DNA from: Lentzea alba
GTDB lineage: Bacteria; Actinomycetota; Actinomycetes; Mycobacteriales; Pseudonocardiaceae
DNA length: 64,000 nt
Reading direction: 5' to 3'
NCBI RefSeq assembly: GCF_011067745.1
Contig: NZ_JAAMPJ010000019.1
Location: forward strand, 1 to 64,000
The stretch's first letter is position 1, and every line of letters starts with the position of its first letter. The notes under the pieces were generated by a model, which saw only the letters and a program-made list of their open reading frames with translations, had not been told where the DNA came from and did no database searches. Of the stretch, positions 1-8,907 are shown piece after piece. Made by a program: the position numbers and the translations under genes.

Positions 1-1285
1 GTGGTCGGCGACGTCGTAGTCGGCGACGTGGTCGGCGACGACGTGGTCGGCGACGGCGTAGTCGGCGACGTGGTCGGCGACGTCGTGGTCGGCGTGGTGG
101 TCGGCGACGTCGTGGTCGGCGACGTCGTAGTCGGCGACGTCGTGGTCGGCGACGTCGTGGTCGGCGACGTCGTGGTCGGCGACGTCGTGGTCGGCGTAGT
201 CGGCGTCGACGTGGTGGTCGGCGTCGTGGTCGGCGACGTCGTAGTCGGCGACGACGTGGTCGGCGACGACGTGGTCGGCGACGGCGTAGTCGGCGACGTG
301 GTGGTCGGCGACGTGGTGGTCGGCGACGTGGTGGTCGGCGACGTGGTGGTCGGCGACGTGGTGGTCGGCGACGTGGTGGTCGGCGACGTGGTGGTCGGCG
401 TGGTGGTCGGCGACGTAGTCGGCGTCGGCGTGGTGGTCGGCGACGACGTGGTCGGCGACGACGTGGTCGGCGACGACGTGGTCGGCGACGTCGTAGTCGG
501 CGACGTGGTCGGCGACGACGTGGTCGGCGACGGCGTAGTCGGCGACGTGGTCGGCGACGTCGTGGTCGGCGTGGTGGTCGGCGACGTCGTGGTCGGCGAC
601 GTGGTGGTCGGCGACGACGTGGTCGGCGACGTCGTGGTCGGCGACGTCGTGGTCGGCGTAGTCGGCGTCGACGTGGTGGTCGGCGTCGTGGTCGGCGACG
701 TCGTGGTCGGCGACGACGTGGTCGGCGACGTCGTGGTCGGCGACGACGTGGTCGGCGACGTCGTAGTCGGCGACGTCGTAGTCGGCGACGTCGTAGTCGG
801 CGACGTCGTAGTCGGCGACGTCGTAGTCGGCGACGTCGTAGTCGGCGACGTCGTAGTCGGCGACGTCGTAGTCGGCGACGTCGTGGTCGGCGACGTCGTG
901 GTCGGCGACGTGGTGGTCGGCGACGTGGTGGTCGGCGACGTGGTGGTCGGCGACGTGGTGGTCGGCGTGGTGGTCGACGTAGTCGGCGTCGGCGTGGTGG
1001 TCGACGTAGTCGGCGTCGACGTGGTGGTCGACGTAGTCGGCGTCGACGTGGTGGTCGACGTAGTCGGCGACGACGTGGTGGTCGGCGACGTCGTGGTCGG
1101 CGACGTCGTGGTCGGCGACGTCGTAGTCGGCGACGTCGTAGTCGGCGACGTCGTGGTCGGCGACGTCGTAGTCGGCGTGGTGGTCGGCGACGTCGTAGTC
1201 GGCGACGTGGTGGTCGGCGACGTCGTAGTCGGCGACGTGGTGGTCGACGTGGTGGTCGGCGACGATGTGGTCGGCGTGGTGGTCG
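1..1285 (-). repeat. 15-bp tandem repeat encoding TTTSP
   Basis: The unit read on plus is GTAGTCGGCGACGTC with GTA/GTG and GTC/GTG variants; on minus it encodes Thr-Thr-Thr-Ser-Pro. A second short block lies at 1490-1597. A higher-order duplication is visible: positions 1-125 recur essentially unchanged at 478-602, an offset of 477 bp (159 codons), so the reading frame is kept. Length variation by slippage or unequal crossing-over would be in frame in nearly all cases. Confidence 0.9.
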
Positions 1286-2570
1286 GCGACGTCGTCGTAT
1301 TCGGCTGGGCTGTGGTGTTCACCGGAGTACTGCTGTTGCCGGTGAAACTGGAGCCGATTTCCCGGCCGCGGCTATCGGTGACCCGGTTGGTGGTCACTGG
1401 CTCTGCCACCACCGGAATCCTGGCCGGTCCGGCGGTGGTGTTCGGCCTAGTCGTCGGCGGCGCGCTCGTGGTGTTCGGCCTGGTCGTCGTGGTCGGCGAC
1501 GTCGTGGTCGGCGACGTCGTAGTCGGCGACGTCGTAGTCGGCGACGTCGTAGTCGGCGACGTCGTAGTCGGCGACGTCGTAGTCGGCGACGTGGTGTTGA
1601 TGTTCTCAGGGGATTTCAGCGGCGCGATCGGATCGAGCGGGCGGATGTTCACCGGGTCGATGTGCGGCACCTTGGCGTGCGGGCGGCCGCCGCCGCCCGG
1701 CTCGAAGGCGCCGAAGATGCCGTCGGTTACGTTGCCGTCGGAGCTGTGCGTCGCGAGGTTGGTGGCCGGGTTACTGGCTGCTGCGGCGGCGATTTGCAGG
1801 CCGGTGTTGCCCAGGGGCTTGATGGTGGTGCGCAGGCCGCGGGGCAGGTGGGCGAGGGTGTTGCCGCCGAACTTGCCGATCACGCCGCCGAAGCCCTCGG
1901 CCAGGCCGCTCAGTGCGCCGCCGATCGCGCCGCCGATCGCGGAGCCCTTGAGGGATTCCTTGTCGAAGCCGTCGCGGTGTCCGGTGAGGATCTGGCCGCC
2001 CTGGATGCCCGCGTCGAGGCCGACCATGAAGGCGGTGCCGATGGCGGTGTTCGTGATGACCTTCACCGCGATCTGGCGCAGGATGGCGGCGAGGCCGGCA
2101 TCGATCATCTTCTGCACCAACGCGCGCAGCAGCACGCCGATGCCGACGCGGGCGGCGGCGATGACCGACGGGGCGAAGATCGAGCCGAACAGGGAGGCGA
2201 ACAGGGAAGCCAGGGTCGCGGCCAGGATGGCCAGCATCCCGATGATCATGATCTTGGTCTTCTGGATGTCGGCGCCGCCGTTCTGCAGCGCCTTCGCCAG
2301 TTGTTCCGCGCCGTCCTTCATCTGGCTCGCCGAGTCGCCCAGCGAGTCCCTCAGGAACTTCTGAAGTTGTTCTCCGGTTTCGCCCTGGATCGCCTCACCG
2401 AAGGCGCCCGCCTCCACACCCAGGTCGGAGGCGAGCTGCTCCAGTTCGCCGGCGAAGGTCCGCCACGAGTCCGCCAGGTCCCACATGTCGTGCTCGTCGC
2501 CCTCTGGCCAGGGCATGCCGACGGTGAACTCCAGCAGCTTCTGGAGCCCGTGCGGCAAATGCGTGGCCAT
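1..2570 (-). CDS. Large WXG-type (CpnT-N-like) protein with Thr/Ser/Pro repeat stalk, 3' end missing
   Basis: The minus frame is open from an ATG at 2570 through the left edge, at least 856 codons. Residues 17-37 carry the MPWPEGDEHDMW signature typical of CpnT-like/WXG100_2 N-terminal domains of actinobacterial ESX-exported toxins. Residues about 95-135 are strongly hydrophobic (IMIIGMLAILAATLASLF), and a Gly-zipper segment (GSAIGGAIGGAL) follows near residue 210. From about residue 324 the chain becomes (TTTSP)n, broken once at 1490-1291 by a non-repeat linker. It is the last gene of the minus-strand cluster, 34 nt after a WXG100 gene, with GGATAGG upstream of the start. The family usually ends in a toxin domain, but that part lies outside the window, so no activity can be assigned. 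The plus-strand reading frame over the same DNA is an artefact of the repeats. Confidence 0.8.
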   Translation of the reverse strand, partial: MATHLPHGLQKLLEFTVGMPWPEGDEHDMWDLADSWRTFAGELEQLASDLGVEAGAFGEAIQGETGEQLQKFLRDSLGDSASQMKDGAEQLAKALQNGGADIQKTKIMIIGMLAILAATLASLFASLFGSIFAPSVIAAARVGIGVLLRALVQKMIDAGLAAILRQIAVKVITNTAIGTAFMVGLDAGIQGGQILTGHRDGFDKESLKGSAIGGAIGGALSGLAEGFGGVIGKFGGNTLAHLPRGLRTTIKPLGNTGLQIAAAAASNPATNLATHSSDGNVTDGIFGAFEPGGGGRPHAKVPHIDPVNIRPLDPIAPLKSPENINTTSPTTTSPTTTSPTTTSPTTTSPTTTSPTTTSPTTTTRPNTTSAPPTTRPNTTAGPARIPVVAEPVTTNRVTDSRGREIGSSFTGNSSTPVNTTAQPNTTTSPTTTPTTSSPTTTSTTTSPTTTSPTTTSPTTTSPTTTPTTTSPTTTSPTTTSPTTTSPTTTSPTTTSPTTTSSPTTSTTTSTPTTSTTTSTPTTSTTTPTPTTSTTTPTTTSPTTTSPTTTSPTTTSPTTTSPTTTSPTTTSPTTTSPTTTSPTTTSPTTTSPTTTSPTTTSPTTTSPTTSSPTTTSPTTSSPTTTSPTTTPTTTSTPTTPTTTSPTTTSPTTSSPTTTSPTTTSPTTTPTTTSPTTSPTTPSPTTSSPTTSPTTTSPTTSSPTTSSPTTSSPTTTPTPTTSPTTTPTTTSPTTTSPTTTSPTTTSPTTTSPTTTSPTTTSPTTPSPTTSSPTTSSPTTTSPTTTPTTTSTPTTPTTTSPTTTSPTTTSPTTTSPTTTSPTTTSPTTTPTTTSPTTSPTTPSPTTSSPTTSPTTTSPT

Positions 2571-2604
2571 GGTGAGGACCTATCCGACCGAGATGTGCTT
2601 GGGG

Positions 2605-2907
2605 TTAAAGGTTCTTCGAGTTGTTCTCGTCTGTCTTCTCGAACTCGGTGATGGTCTGGTCGATCTGTTTGGTCGCGCCCTCTACGCCCTCGTCGATCTT
2701 GCCCGAGTTGTCGAGCATCTGCGTCGCGCCGGGCTTGTAGCCCTTGGCGAAGGCCTCGCCGAACTTGTCGCCGCCCCAACAGCCGTCCTTCGCGGCGGCG
2801 TCGGCCTTGATCTTGTCCACAGAGGACTGGAAGCGCGCCGCGATGTTCTTCAGCCTCGCGTTCTCGGCGCGCGCCTGGTCCGGGTCGATCCTGGTCTTGT
2901 CAGCCAT
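2605..2907 (-). CDS. WXG100-family protein (100 aa)
   Basis: The ATG at 2907 has GGGAGGT 7 nt upstream; an upstream in-frame extension is rejected because it overlaps the preceding gene and lacks a ribosome site. The 100-residue length and central motif (KDGCWGGDKFGEAF) fit the two-helix WXG100 fold with Trp-x-Gly in the turn. These proteins dimerise and are exported by ESX systems, often as partners of larger cargo. The C-terminus ends TDENNSKNL, similar to the end of the WXG100 gene at 9300-9581. It overlaps the YbaB-like gene by 8 nt and precedes the TTTSP-repeat protein, so a role as its secretion partner is plausible (inference). Confidence 0.87.
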   Translation of the reverse strand: MADKTRIDPDQARAENARLKNIAARFQSSVDKIKADAAAKDGCWGGDKFGEAFAKGYKPGATQMLDNSGKIDEGVEGATKQIDQTITEFEKTDENNSKNL

Positions 2908-3370
2908 TGCGGCTACCTCCCTGCGTGTCCTTCGGGGAACGACCGAGGATGCCGTCGCCGGCTTCGTCACCCAGGAACGGCGACACGAGCTTCTGGAAGA
3001 TGTCCTCGGCGTCCATCTTTCCCGTGGCCAGATCGGCGAAGCTGATTCCCGGCAGGAAGTCCTCGCCCATCGCGTCGGCCACCTTCTGCATGCACTGGGC
3101 ACGTCCGGCGCGGATCGTCTCCACGAGCAGGTGACTCAGTTCCGCAGGCGCCATGCCCCGGTATTTGGTGCCGTGGAACGTGATTCCGGTGATCTCGCCA
3201 CGTCCGTCGAAGTCCATCGAGACCGAACGGTCCTTGGACCGCACCGTCGTCGACTCCTCGTCGATCATGTTCGTCACGTCGGTGAGCTTGCGGTGCTCGC
3301 GATCGAGAGCGGACAGCGCCGCCTCTCCGGCTTCCTCCACCGAGCCGTACTCGGCGCTCCAGTCCTTCAT
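2900..3370 (-). CDS. YbaB/EbfC-like ESX-associated protein (156 aa)
   Basis: The ATG at 3370 overlaps the previous stop as ATGA, so translation is probably coupled. The N-terminal 100 residues show the YbaB/EbfC pattern: an amphipathic helix, then two beta strands around VSMDFDGRGEITGITF, then a helix with AELSHLLVETIRAG. YbaB proteins are small nucleoid-associated dimers, and diverged versions sit in many actinomycete ESX loci, where their job is unclear. The C-terminal 50 residues (PGISFADLATGKMDAEDIF) are an extension not typical of YbaB. A second YbaB-like gene lies at 39003-39524 in the right-arm cargo cluster. A cargo-chaperone role is only inference. Confidence 0.72.
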   Translation of the reverse strand: MKDWSAEYGSVEEAGEAALSALDREHRKLTDVTNMIDEESTTVRSKDRSVSMDFDGRGEITGITFHGTKYRGMAPAELSHLLVETIRAGRAQCMQKVADAMGEDFLPGISFADLATGKMDAEDIFQKLVSPFLGDEAGDGILGRSPKDTQGGSRNG

Positions 3371-4815
3371 CGCGCATCCTTTCCTTGCCCGGTGGCATTC
3401 CTGTCGCCGGTATGGCCCAGCCTGTGATCGCAGGTGCCGTCACGTCCCGGTTGAGCGGCCGCCGGGTGGGTGACTGTCCACTCGGTACCGTCCCCGCGCA
3501 GCCACACCTCGGAGCCGCGTCCCACCGGACCCGACAAACTCGGCGGAACCGCTCCGCCCAGGGCAGGGCGCATCATGTTCGCCCCGGAGTTCGCATCCGG
3601 AGCAAGTTGCGAGGCCGCGGACACGGCCAGCGGATGCGGCTGAGGACCTGGCGCGCCCGCGGCCGCTGGCGCCGCGGGAGGGGCAGGTGGCGCCGCAACG
3701 GGCGGCGCCGCGGGAGCGGTTGGTACGGACGCGAGCGCCGAACTGCTCGTCAACGAGATCTGCGGACGCACCGCCGACGCCGAATCCGGAACAGGGGTTG
3801 CGGCAGGAGCCGTGGACGCGGCAGGAGCCGCAGGCGTGGCAGGAGCCGCGGATGTGGCGGGAGTTGCGGACGTGGCGGGAGTTGCGGCCGACGCCGACGC
3901 GGCGGAGGAAGGGGAAACCTCGAGCTTCACCGACGTCGCAGGGTCCACAGTGGACAGCTTAGCCGACCGGTCCAGTTCGACCGGGACCTCCGCGGGCTCG
4001 GCGTGCCTCCGCTCACGATGCGTTGTGGATTCCGCGGTGGCCGGGGCGGGGGCGGTCGGCCGCAGAGCGAGCGCGGCCGGATCCGCCTGATCGGCCAGGC
4101 GCGCGAAACCGTTGAAAGAACGCGCTTTCGGGGCGGGCGCGCTGCTGGGCGCCGGCCGGGTCGCGTACTGCGCGAAACGTCCGAACGCGGCCTGCGGCAC
4201 CGGCTCGGTCACCGGCTCCTCCGCCGGCATGTGCACCGCGGGCGAGGTGGTGCGCCCCAGCAGCGAATGCGTCGACTTCGCGGCAACGGGTGCGCATCCC
4301 GTGGCGCCACCGAACATGACCGCGTGACGTGGAGCCGGCATGGGCAGCAACTGACCCGACGCGGTGCGTTCCGGCAGCTCCGGCATCTCGCCACCGACCC
4401 GCCGGTACGTGCCGGACAGGTCGTCGAGGATCTTGCGGGCCTGCTTGTCGCGATCCGATTCGGCGTTCTTGTCCGCGTTGGGCGGCATGTGCTGCAAGTC
4501 GAGCAACCGCTGCCGGCTGTCCACAATGGCGTCGCCGATGCGGCGCAGCATGACCGGATAGGTGGGCACATCACCCAGCAGCACCTCGAGGTGCCGGACC
4601 AGCCCGTCCAACTGGACGAACCGCTGCTCGGCGTTGTTCGCCCAGGCGTCCTCCAGGGTCCGCCGGTGCTTCGCCAGCTTGCTCTTGGCGTCGTGCAGTG
4701 TTTTCGCGGCTTCGTCGAAAGCCTGCGCCTGCACGTAGAAGCTCTCCGGATCCGCGGTGAGCACGCGCTCGAGGACCTGCTCGAAGGTCAGCTGCCCATC
4801 GGGTGAGGTTGCCAT
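3367..4815 (-). CDS. WXG-like helical protein with Ala/Pro-rich tail (482 aa)
   Basis: The ATG at 4815 lies 2 nt after the stop of the 1132-aa gene. Residues 1-150 are helical and include LEDAWANNAEQRFVQLD, the position where WXG-type proteins have Trp-x-Gly (here Trp-Ala-Asn), followed by another long helix. Residues about 200-450 are Ala/Pro/Thr-rich with short repeats (ATPATSAAPATPAAPAAS), probably disordered. The C-terminal 40 residues contain SEVWLRGDGTEWTVTHP. It looks like an ESX cargo or structural protein, with no catalytic motif seen. It overlaps the next gene by 4 nt. Confidence 0.7.
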   Translation of the reverse strand: MATSPDGQLTFEQVLERVLTADPESFYVQAQAFDEAAKTLHDAKSKLAKHRRTLEDAWANNAEQRFVQLDGLVRHLEVLLGDVPTYPVMLRRIGDAIVDSRQRLLDLQHMPPNADKNAESDRDKQARKILDDLSGTYRRVGGEMPELPERTASGQLLPMPAPRHAVMFGGATGCAPVAAKSTHSLLGRTTSPAVHMPAEEPVTEPVPQAAFGRFAQYATRPAPSSAPAPKARSFNGFARLADQADPAALALRPTAPAPATAESTTHRERRHAEPAEVPVELDRSAKLSTVDPATSVKLEVSPSSAASASAATPATSATPATSAAPATPAAPAASTAPAATPVPDSASAVRPQISLTSSSALASVPTAPAAPPVAAPPAPPAAPAAAGAPGPQPHPLAVSAASQLAPDANSGANMMRPALGGAVPPSLSGPVGRGSEVWLRGDGTEWTVTHPAAAQPGRDGTCDHRLGHTGDRNATGQGKDAR

Positions 4816-4817
4816 CG

Positions 4818-7800
4818 TCAGCTCCGTCCGAGCGTCGGCGACGACACTCCGGTGTCGTCGTCCTGCCAGTCATCGGGATCGCCCTGCAGCCAGGTGGTGC
4901 GTTCGCGTTCGTTCTTCTGACCGGCACCACCGGCTCCCGCACCGGCTCCACCCGGCGGCGGCATCATCGGCGCACCGGACTCGCCGGGCGCACCGCCCGG
5001 CCGGCCGGAGATCGTCTCGCCGCCGATCGTCGCGCCGCGGCCGGGCACGTTGAAGCCCTGTTCCCGGGCGGAGTTCACGGAGCCGTCCGACGTCAGCGAG
5101 ACATCGGGGCTGCCCAGCTTGCCGCCTCCAAGTCCACCTCCGAGACCACTTCCGCCGAGACCGCCGGTTCCACCGGTCTTGCCTCCACCGCCGAGGAAGC
5201 TCGACAAGGAGGTCTTGTCCTTCAACCCGGTGGCGTCGAGCGCCTTGATCGCCTCGTGTGCGTCCCGGCGAGCCGAGTCGGCGAGGTCCGACGTGGTGGG
5301 CGAACCGCCGCCGGAGTTGAGCGAGTTGATGGCATCCTGCGCCTGCTTCCGTGCCTCTTCCGCGGCGGCAGCGTTCCCGCCACCACCACCGCCGCTGCCC
5401 TGGGAACCGCTCGAGGTGCCGTGGCTCGACAACGGCCCACCGCCGCCCGACCCTCCACCTGAGCCCCCACCCGAACCACCGCCGGAGTTGAGCGCGTTGA
5501 TGGCGTCCTTGGCCTGCTGCTGAGCTTCTCGCCGGGCAGCCTCGTTCGCGGCACTCGTCTTCGGGTCCGGACCACCGCCGGAACCAGACCCGCCACCAGA
5601 ACCACCGCCCGAGCCAGAGCCACCCGAGCCGGAACCAGTGCCCTTGTGGCCGGGGTCGTCACAGTTGGGGTCGCTGCCAGTGCCAGTGCCGCCGCCCGAG
5701 CCGGAGCCACCGCCGGAGTTGAGCGAGTTGATGGCGTCCTTGGCCTGCTGCTGAGCTTCTCGCCGGGCAGCCTCGTTCGCGGCACTCGTCTTCGGGTCCG
5801 GACCACCGCCGGAACCGGAACCACTTCCGCCACCGGAGTTCAGACCCTTGATCGCGTCATCCGCAGCCTTCTTGGCGTCGTTCAACGCCTTCTGCCGCGC
5901 CTCATCACCCGAACCGCCACCCGAACCCGAACCACCACCACTCTCGCTGCCCTGGGAACCGCCCGAGGTGCCGTAGCTCGACAGTGGCCCACCGCCACCG
6001 GAGCCCGAGCCCTTCCCACCACCGGAGTTCAAACCCTTGATCGCGTCATCCGCGGCCTTCCTGGCGTCCGTCAACGCCTTCTGCCGCGCCTCATCACCCG
6101 AGCCACCGCCCGAACCCGAGCCACCGCCGGAACCGGAACCACTTCCGCCACCGGAGTTCAGACCCTTGATCGCGTCATCCGCGGCCTTCTTGGCATCGTT
6201 CAACGCCTTCTGCCGCGCCTCATCACCCGAACCGCCACCCGAACCCGAACCACCACCCGAACCCGAGCCGCCACCACTCCCGTAGCTCGACAATGGCCCA
6301 CCGCCACCCGAACCCGAGCCCTTCCCACCACCGGAGTTCAAACCCTTGATCGCGTCATCCGCGGCCTTCCTGGCGTCCGTCAACGCCTTCTGCCGCACGG
6401 AATCCGCGTCGCCGCCCTGGCCGGCACCACCGGAATCGGTCTTCTTGAGGCTGTCGATCGCGTCGTTGGCGGCCTTCTTCGCCTGATCCAGCGCTTTCTG
6501 CCTGACCGGGTCGTTCGCACTCTTCTGCTGCAGCTTGTCGATCGCGTCGTTGGCAGCCTTTTTGGCGTCGTTCAGCGCCTTCTGCCGCGTCTTGTCCGCC
6601 TCGCTGTCGGTACCGCTGCCCTTGCGGCCGACAGCCCCTCCCCCGCCACCGACGCCTCCACCGGCACCGCCGTCCTGATCCCCCTGCTTCAGCTTGTTGA
6701 TCGCGTCGTCGGCAGACTTCTTCGCGTCGTTCAGCGCCTTCTGCCGCGCCGTGTCCGTCTTGTCGGTGGCCGTGCCACCAGTACCGCCGGTGCCACCCTT
6801 CTTACCTCCACTGCCGCCGCCCTGGGAACCGCCCGGGGTGCCGTAGCTCGACAATGGCCCACCGGAGCCCTGGGAACCGTCCGGAGTGCCGTAGCTCGAC
6901 AATGGCCCACCGGAGCCCTGGGAACCATCCGGGGTGCCGTAGCTCGACAATGGCCCACCGGAGCCAGTGCTGGTGCCGGTGTCGTCCTTCTGCAGCTTGT
7001 TGATCGCGTCGTCGGCAGCCTTCTTCGCCTCGTCCAGAGCCCGCTGCCGGGCGGCATCGGTCGACTGGGCTCCGTTGCCGTCGGTCGACGGCGGCTGCTT
7101 GGCCAGATCGTCGAAGCTCTTGTCGATGGCCTTCTTGGCGTCGTTCAGCGCGGCGCGCCGCTCGTCGGCCTCGGGCGAGCTCCCCGCGGGCGGCGTCTTC
7201 TTGAGCAGGTCGTCAATTCCCTTGTCCGCGACCTTCTTCGCGTCCGCGATGGCCTTCTGCCGAGCCTTCTCGGCTGCTTCGTTGCCACCCGTGGTCCCGC
7301 CGGTGGTGCCTCCGGTGCCGCCCTTGCCACCCCCCGTGTCACCACCCTTGGTACCGCCGCCGGCGCCTCCGCCCCCACTGCCGCCACGCGTACCGTTGCC
7401 GGAGTGCGCTCCGCGCGGTGGCTGCATCGCCCTCGGGTCGAACTGGGTCAGGGCGGCCCCGTTGCGTGAGTACGAGTCGGAGAGGTTCAGCAACGCCCGC
7501 CGCAGCTCGGGCAGCACGATGGTGTCGACGTCCTTCTTCAGCACCGTGGTCATGTACGCCCCGGCGTCGAACTCGACGCCCAGCGTGGTCATCGCCGTCG
7601 CCAGCTTGTCGACGAGCTGTGCCTTCGTCTGGACGCGGGACGCGAACTCGGCCTCGATCTCGGCGACGTGCGCCTGGAAGAAGGTGATCGACGTACCGAT
7701 CGAGCGCAGCGCGGCGGGGTAGCCCGCCAGCGCCGTGGTGACGTCCTGGCTGCGCCGCAGGATCTGGTTCGTCGCGAAGTCCTGGAACTGGTCGCCCGCC

Positions 7801-8216
7801 CAGCCCTGGAACGAGGGCTTCACGCCCTGCACGGCCGAGTTGAAGTCCTGCTGGAACTCCGTCAGGTTGCTGATCGACGCGTCGAACGCGTCCGCGAGCG
7901 CGGTCCAGGTTTCCGCGGCACCGTTGTTGAGCGCGGCGCCGGCCACGGATTTGAACTGCGGGATCGACGTGATGGCGTCGACGTTGGGGCTGGGCGCGCC
8001 GCCCGTCGGACCGTTCACCTGGCCAACGGTCGAACCGATCTCGGGGCCGGGACCCATGGTGATCTTCGACGGGTCGATGGTGATGATCGGGCCCGTGTTG
8101 GTGTTGGCGAACTTGCCAGGCCCGCCGGTCACGTGAAATTCCGGGTCCGGAGCGAACTTGCCCGGCCCGCCGGTCACGTGGAGCTGCTGTTCCTCACCTG
8201 GGTCCGGTGTGGTCAT
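4818..8216 (-). CDS. Repeat-rich WXG-type secreted protein (1132 aa)
   Basis: The ATG at 8216 follows GAGGACGTGAG. The first 40 residues carry the direct repeat HVTGGPGKFA twice. Residues about 80-265 form a WXG/PPE-like helical domain with FQGWAGDQFQDF (Trp-Ala-Gly) and long helices. From about residue 270 on, the protein is an alternation of a helical module (ARQKALNDAKKAADDAI and variants) and Gly/Ser linkers, with an inserted GGPLSSYGT motif several times. The C-terminal 100 residues are Gly-rich with no recognised domain. Lys/Ala helical units separated by Gly/Ser linkers suggest an extended surface or wall-binding fibre (inference). It sits between two hairpins upstream and a coupled string of genes downstream. 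Confidence 0.8.
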   Translation of the reverse strand: MTTPDPGEEQQLHVTGGPGKFAPDPEFHVTGGPGKFANTNTGPIITIDPSKITMGPGPEIGSTVGQVNGPTGGAPSPNVDAITSIPQFKSVAGAALNNGAAETWTALADAFDASISNLTEFQQDFNSAVQGVKPSFQGWAGDQFQDFATNQILRRSQDVTTALAGYPAALRSIGTSITFFQAHVAEIEAEFASRVQTKAQLVDKLATAMTTLGVEFDAGAYMTTVLKKDVDTIVLPELRRALLNLSDSYSRNGAALTQFDPRAMQPPRGAHSGNGTRGGSGGGGAGGGTKGGDTGGGKGGTGGTTGGTTGGNEAAEKARQKAIADAKKVADKGIDDLLKKTPPAGSSPEADERRAALNDAKKAIDKSFDDLAKQPPSTDGNGAQSTDAARQRALDEAKKAADDAINKLQKDDTGTSTGSGGPLSSYGTPDGSQGSGGPLSSYGTPDGSQGSGGPLSSYGTPGGSQGGGSGGKKGGTGGTGGTATDKTDTARQKALNDAKKSADDAINKLKQGDQDGGAGGGVGGGGGAVGRKGSGTDSEADKTRQKALNDAKKAANDAIDKLQQKSANDPVRQKALDQAKKAANDAIDSLKKTDSGGAGQGGDADSVRQKALTDARKAADDAIKGLNSGGGKGSGSGGGGPLSSYGSGGGSGSGGGSGSGGGSGDEARQKALNDAKKAADDAIKGLNSGGGSGSGSGGGSGSGGGSGDEARQKALTDARKAADDAIKGLNSGGGKGSGSGGGGPLSSYGTSGGSQGSESGGGSGSGGGSGDEARQKALNDAKKAADDAIKGLNSGGGSGSGSGGGPDPKTSAANEAARREAQQQAKDAINSLNSGGGSGSGGGTGTGSDPNCDDPGHKGTGSGSGGSGSGGGSGGGSGSGGGPDPKTSAANEAARREAQQQAKDAINALNSGGGSGGGSGGGSGGGGPLSSHGTSSGSQGSGGGGGGNAAAAEEARKQAQDAINSLNSGGGSPTTSDLADSARRDAHEAIKALDATGLKDKTSLSSFLGGGGKTGGTGGLGGSGLGGGLGGGKLGSPDVSLTSDGSVNSAREQGFNVPGRGATIGGETISGRPGGAPGESGAPMMPPPGGAGAGAGGAGQKNERERTTWLQGDPDDWQDDDTGVSSPTLGRS
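5222..7095 (-). repeat. Tandem helix-linker modules inside the 1132-aa gene
   Basis: The DNA carries more than a dozen copies of a module reading (A/V)RQKALxDAKKAADDAIxxL, separated by Gly/Ser codons. Copies at 5830-5920, 6010-6100 and 6150-6220 are nearly identical at the nucleotide level. A 48-bp unit encoding GGPLSSYGTPDGSQGS is tandemly repeated three times at about 6820-6965. The near identity points to recent in-frame expansion. Confidence 0.85.
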
Positions 8217-8260
8217 CTCACGTCCTCAGCTTCAGCGTCTTGGATCCGCACAGCTCAAGT

Positions 8261-8291
8261 GGGTGCCAGTACACGGTGTGCACTGGCACCC
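8261..8291 (-). terminator. Hairpin after the 179-aa gene
   Basis: GGGTGCCAGT (8261-8270) pairs perfectly with ACTGGCACCC (8282-8291), and the inner CAC/GTG can extend the stem. It lies 33 nt after the stop of 8324-8863 and before the start of the 1132-aa gene. No U-tract follows, as is common in high-GC actinomycetes, so termination may be partial. Confidence 0.6.
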
Positions 8292-8323
8292 TGTTCAACT
8301 GGACGAGGAACGTCGACATCGCG

Positions 8324-8863
8324 CTACAGCGTCGGGATCGTGTCGTTCATCGTGAACGGATCACTCTCGGGTTCCTCCCGCGCTTCGGCCGGCTCCAGCT
8401 CCGCCGCCGGCTCCGGCTCGAAGGTCGGCGGTGGAGCGTTGTCGAACTCCGAGCTCTTGCCGTCGTACTCCTGGTTGTCCCAGGTGGGCGTGCCGGTGAC
8501 CTCCTTGGCCGTCTTGCCGCTGTTGTAGGAGTCGACCTTCAGCACGTTGACCTCGTGCCCGACGACGCGGTCGAGCTGCTTGCAGTTCGTGTCGTCGGTC
8601 TGCTCGAGCGTGTCGCTGACCCCTTTGAGGCTGTCGTCGATGTTGCCGAGGACCAGCTTCACGTGCGTCGCGTGCTCCAGCAGGCTCGTCTGCCTGTTGT
8701 GGACCACGTCCTCGAGCCACGTCGCGGTCTCGAAGTTTCCGGCCTTCGTCTCAGCGGATGCGCACTTCTGGAACGGTGACATGTCACTGAGCAGGCCACC
8801 GATGTCGCCTGCCGCGGAGCGCACCGCCTCCGGGTCGATGTGCGTGCGGTCACTACCAGCCAT
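8324..8863 (-). CDS. WXG-like ESX-associated protein (179 aa)
   Basis: ATG at 8863 with AGAAAGGG about 6 nt upstream; a longer frame from 8923 lacks a ribosome site and would overlap the terminator stem. Residues 1-95 are helical (VRSAAGDIGGLLSDMS, later TSLLEHATHVKLVLGNIDD), resembling the WXG100/EspC-like two-helix proteins but without a clear Trp-x-Gly. After LEQTDDTNCKQL comes a 90-residue acidic, Pro-rich tail (EPEPAAELEPAEAREEPESD). It is isolated between two hairpins, so its expression may be set separately. Probably an ESX substrate; function unknown. Confidence 0.7.
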   Translation of the reverse strand: MAGSDRTHIDPEAVRSAAGDIGGLLSDMSPFQKCASAETKAGNFETATWLEDVVHNRQTSLLEHATHVKLVLGNIDDSLKGVSDTLEQTDDTNCKQLDRVVGHEVNVLKVDSYNSGKTAKEVTGTPTWDNQEYDGKSSEFDNAPPPTFEPEPAAELEPAEAREEPESDPFTMNDTIPTL

Positions 8864-8907
8864 GTCGGCCCTTTCTGGGATACCGGGACTACTGCGATGA
8901 TGGAGCC

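Noticed and set aside
1..1285. CRISPR array
   Set aside because: The repeats are contiguous 15-mers without spacers and lie in a coding frame.
1..2364. 787-aa plus-strand reading frame of Val/Gly/Asp repeats
   Set aside because: It starts at the window edge, has no ribosome site and is the antisense reading of the TTTSP repeat gene. The minus frame has a recognisable N-terminal domain.
5646..7469. 607-aa plus-strand frame
   Set aside because: Antisense to the helix-linker repeats of the 1132-aa gene; Arg/Val/Thr-rich with no domain.
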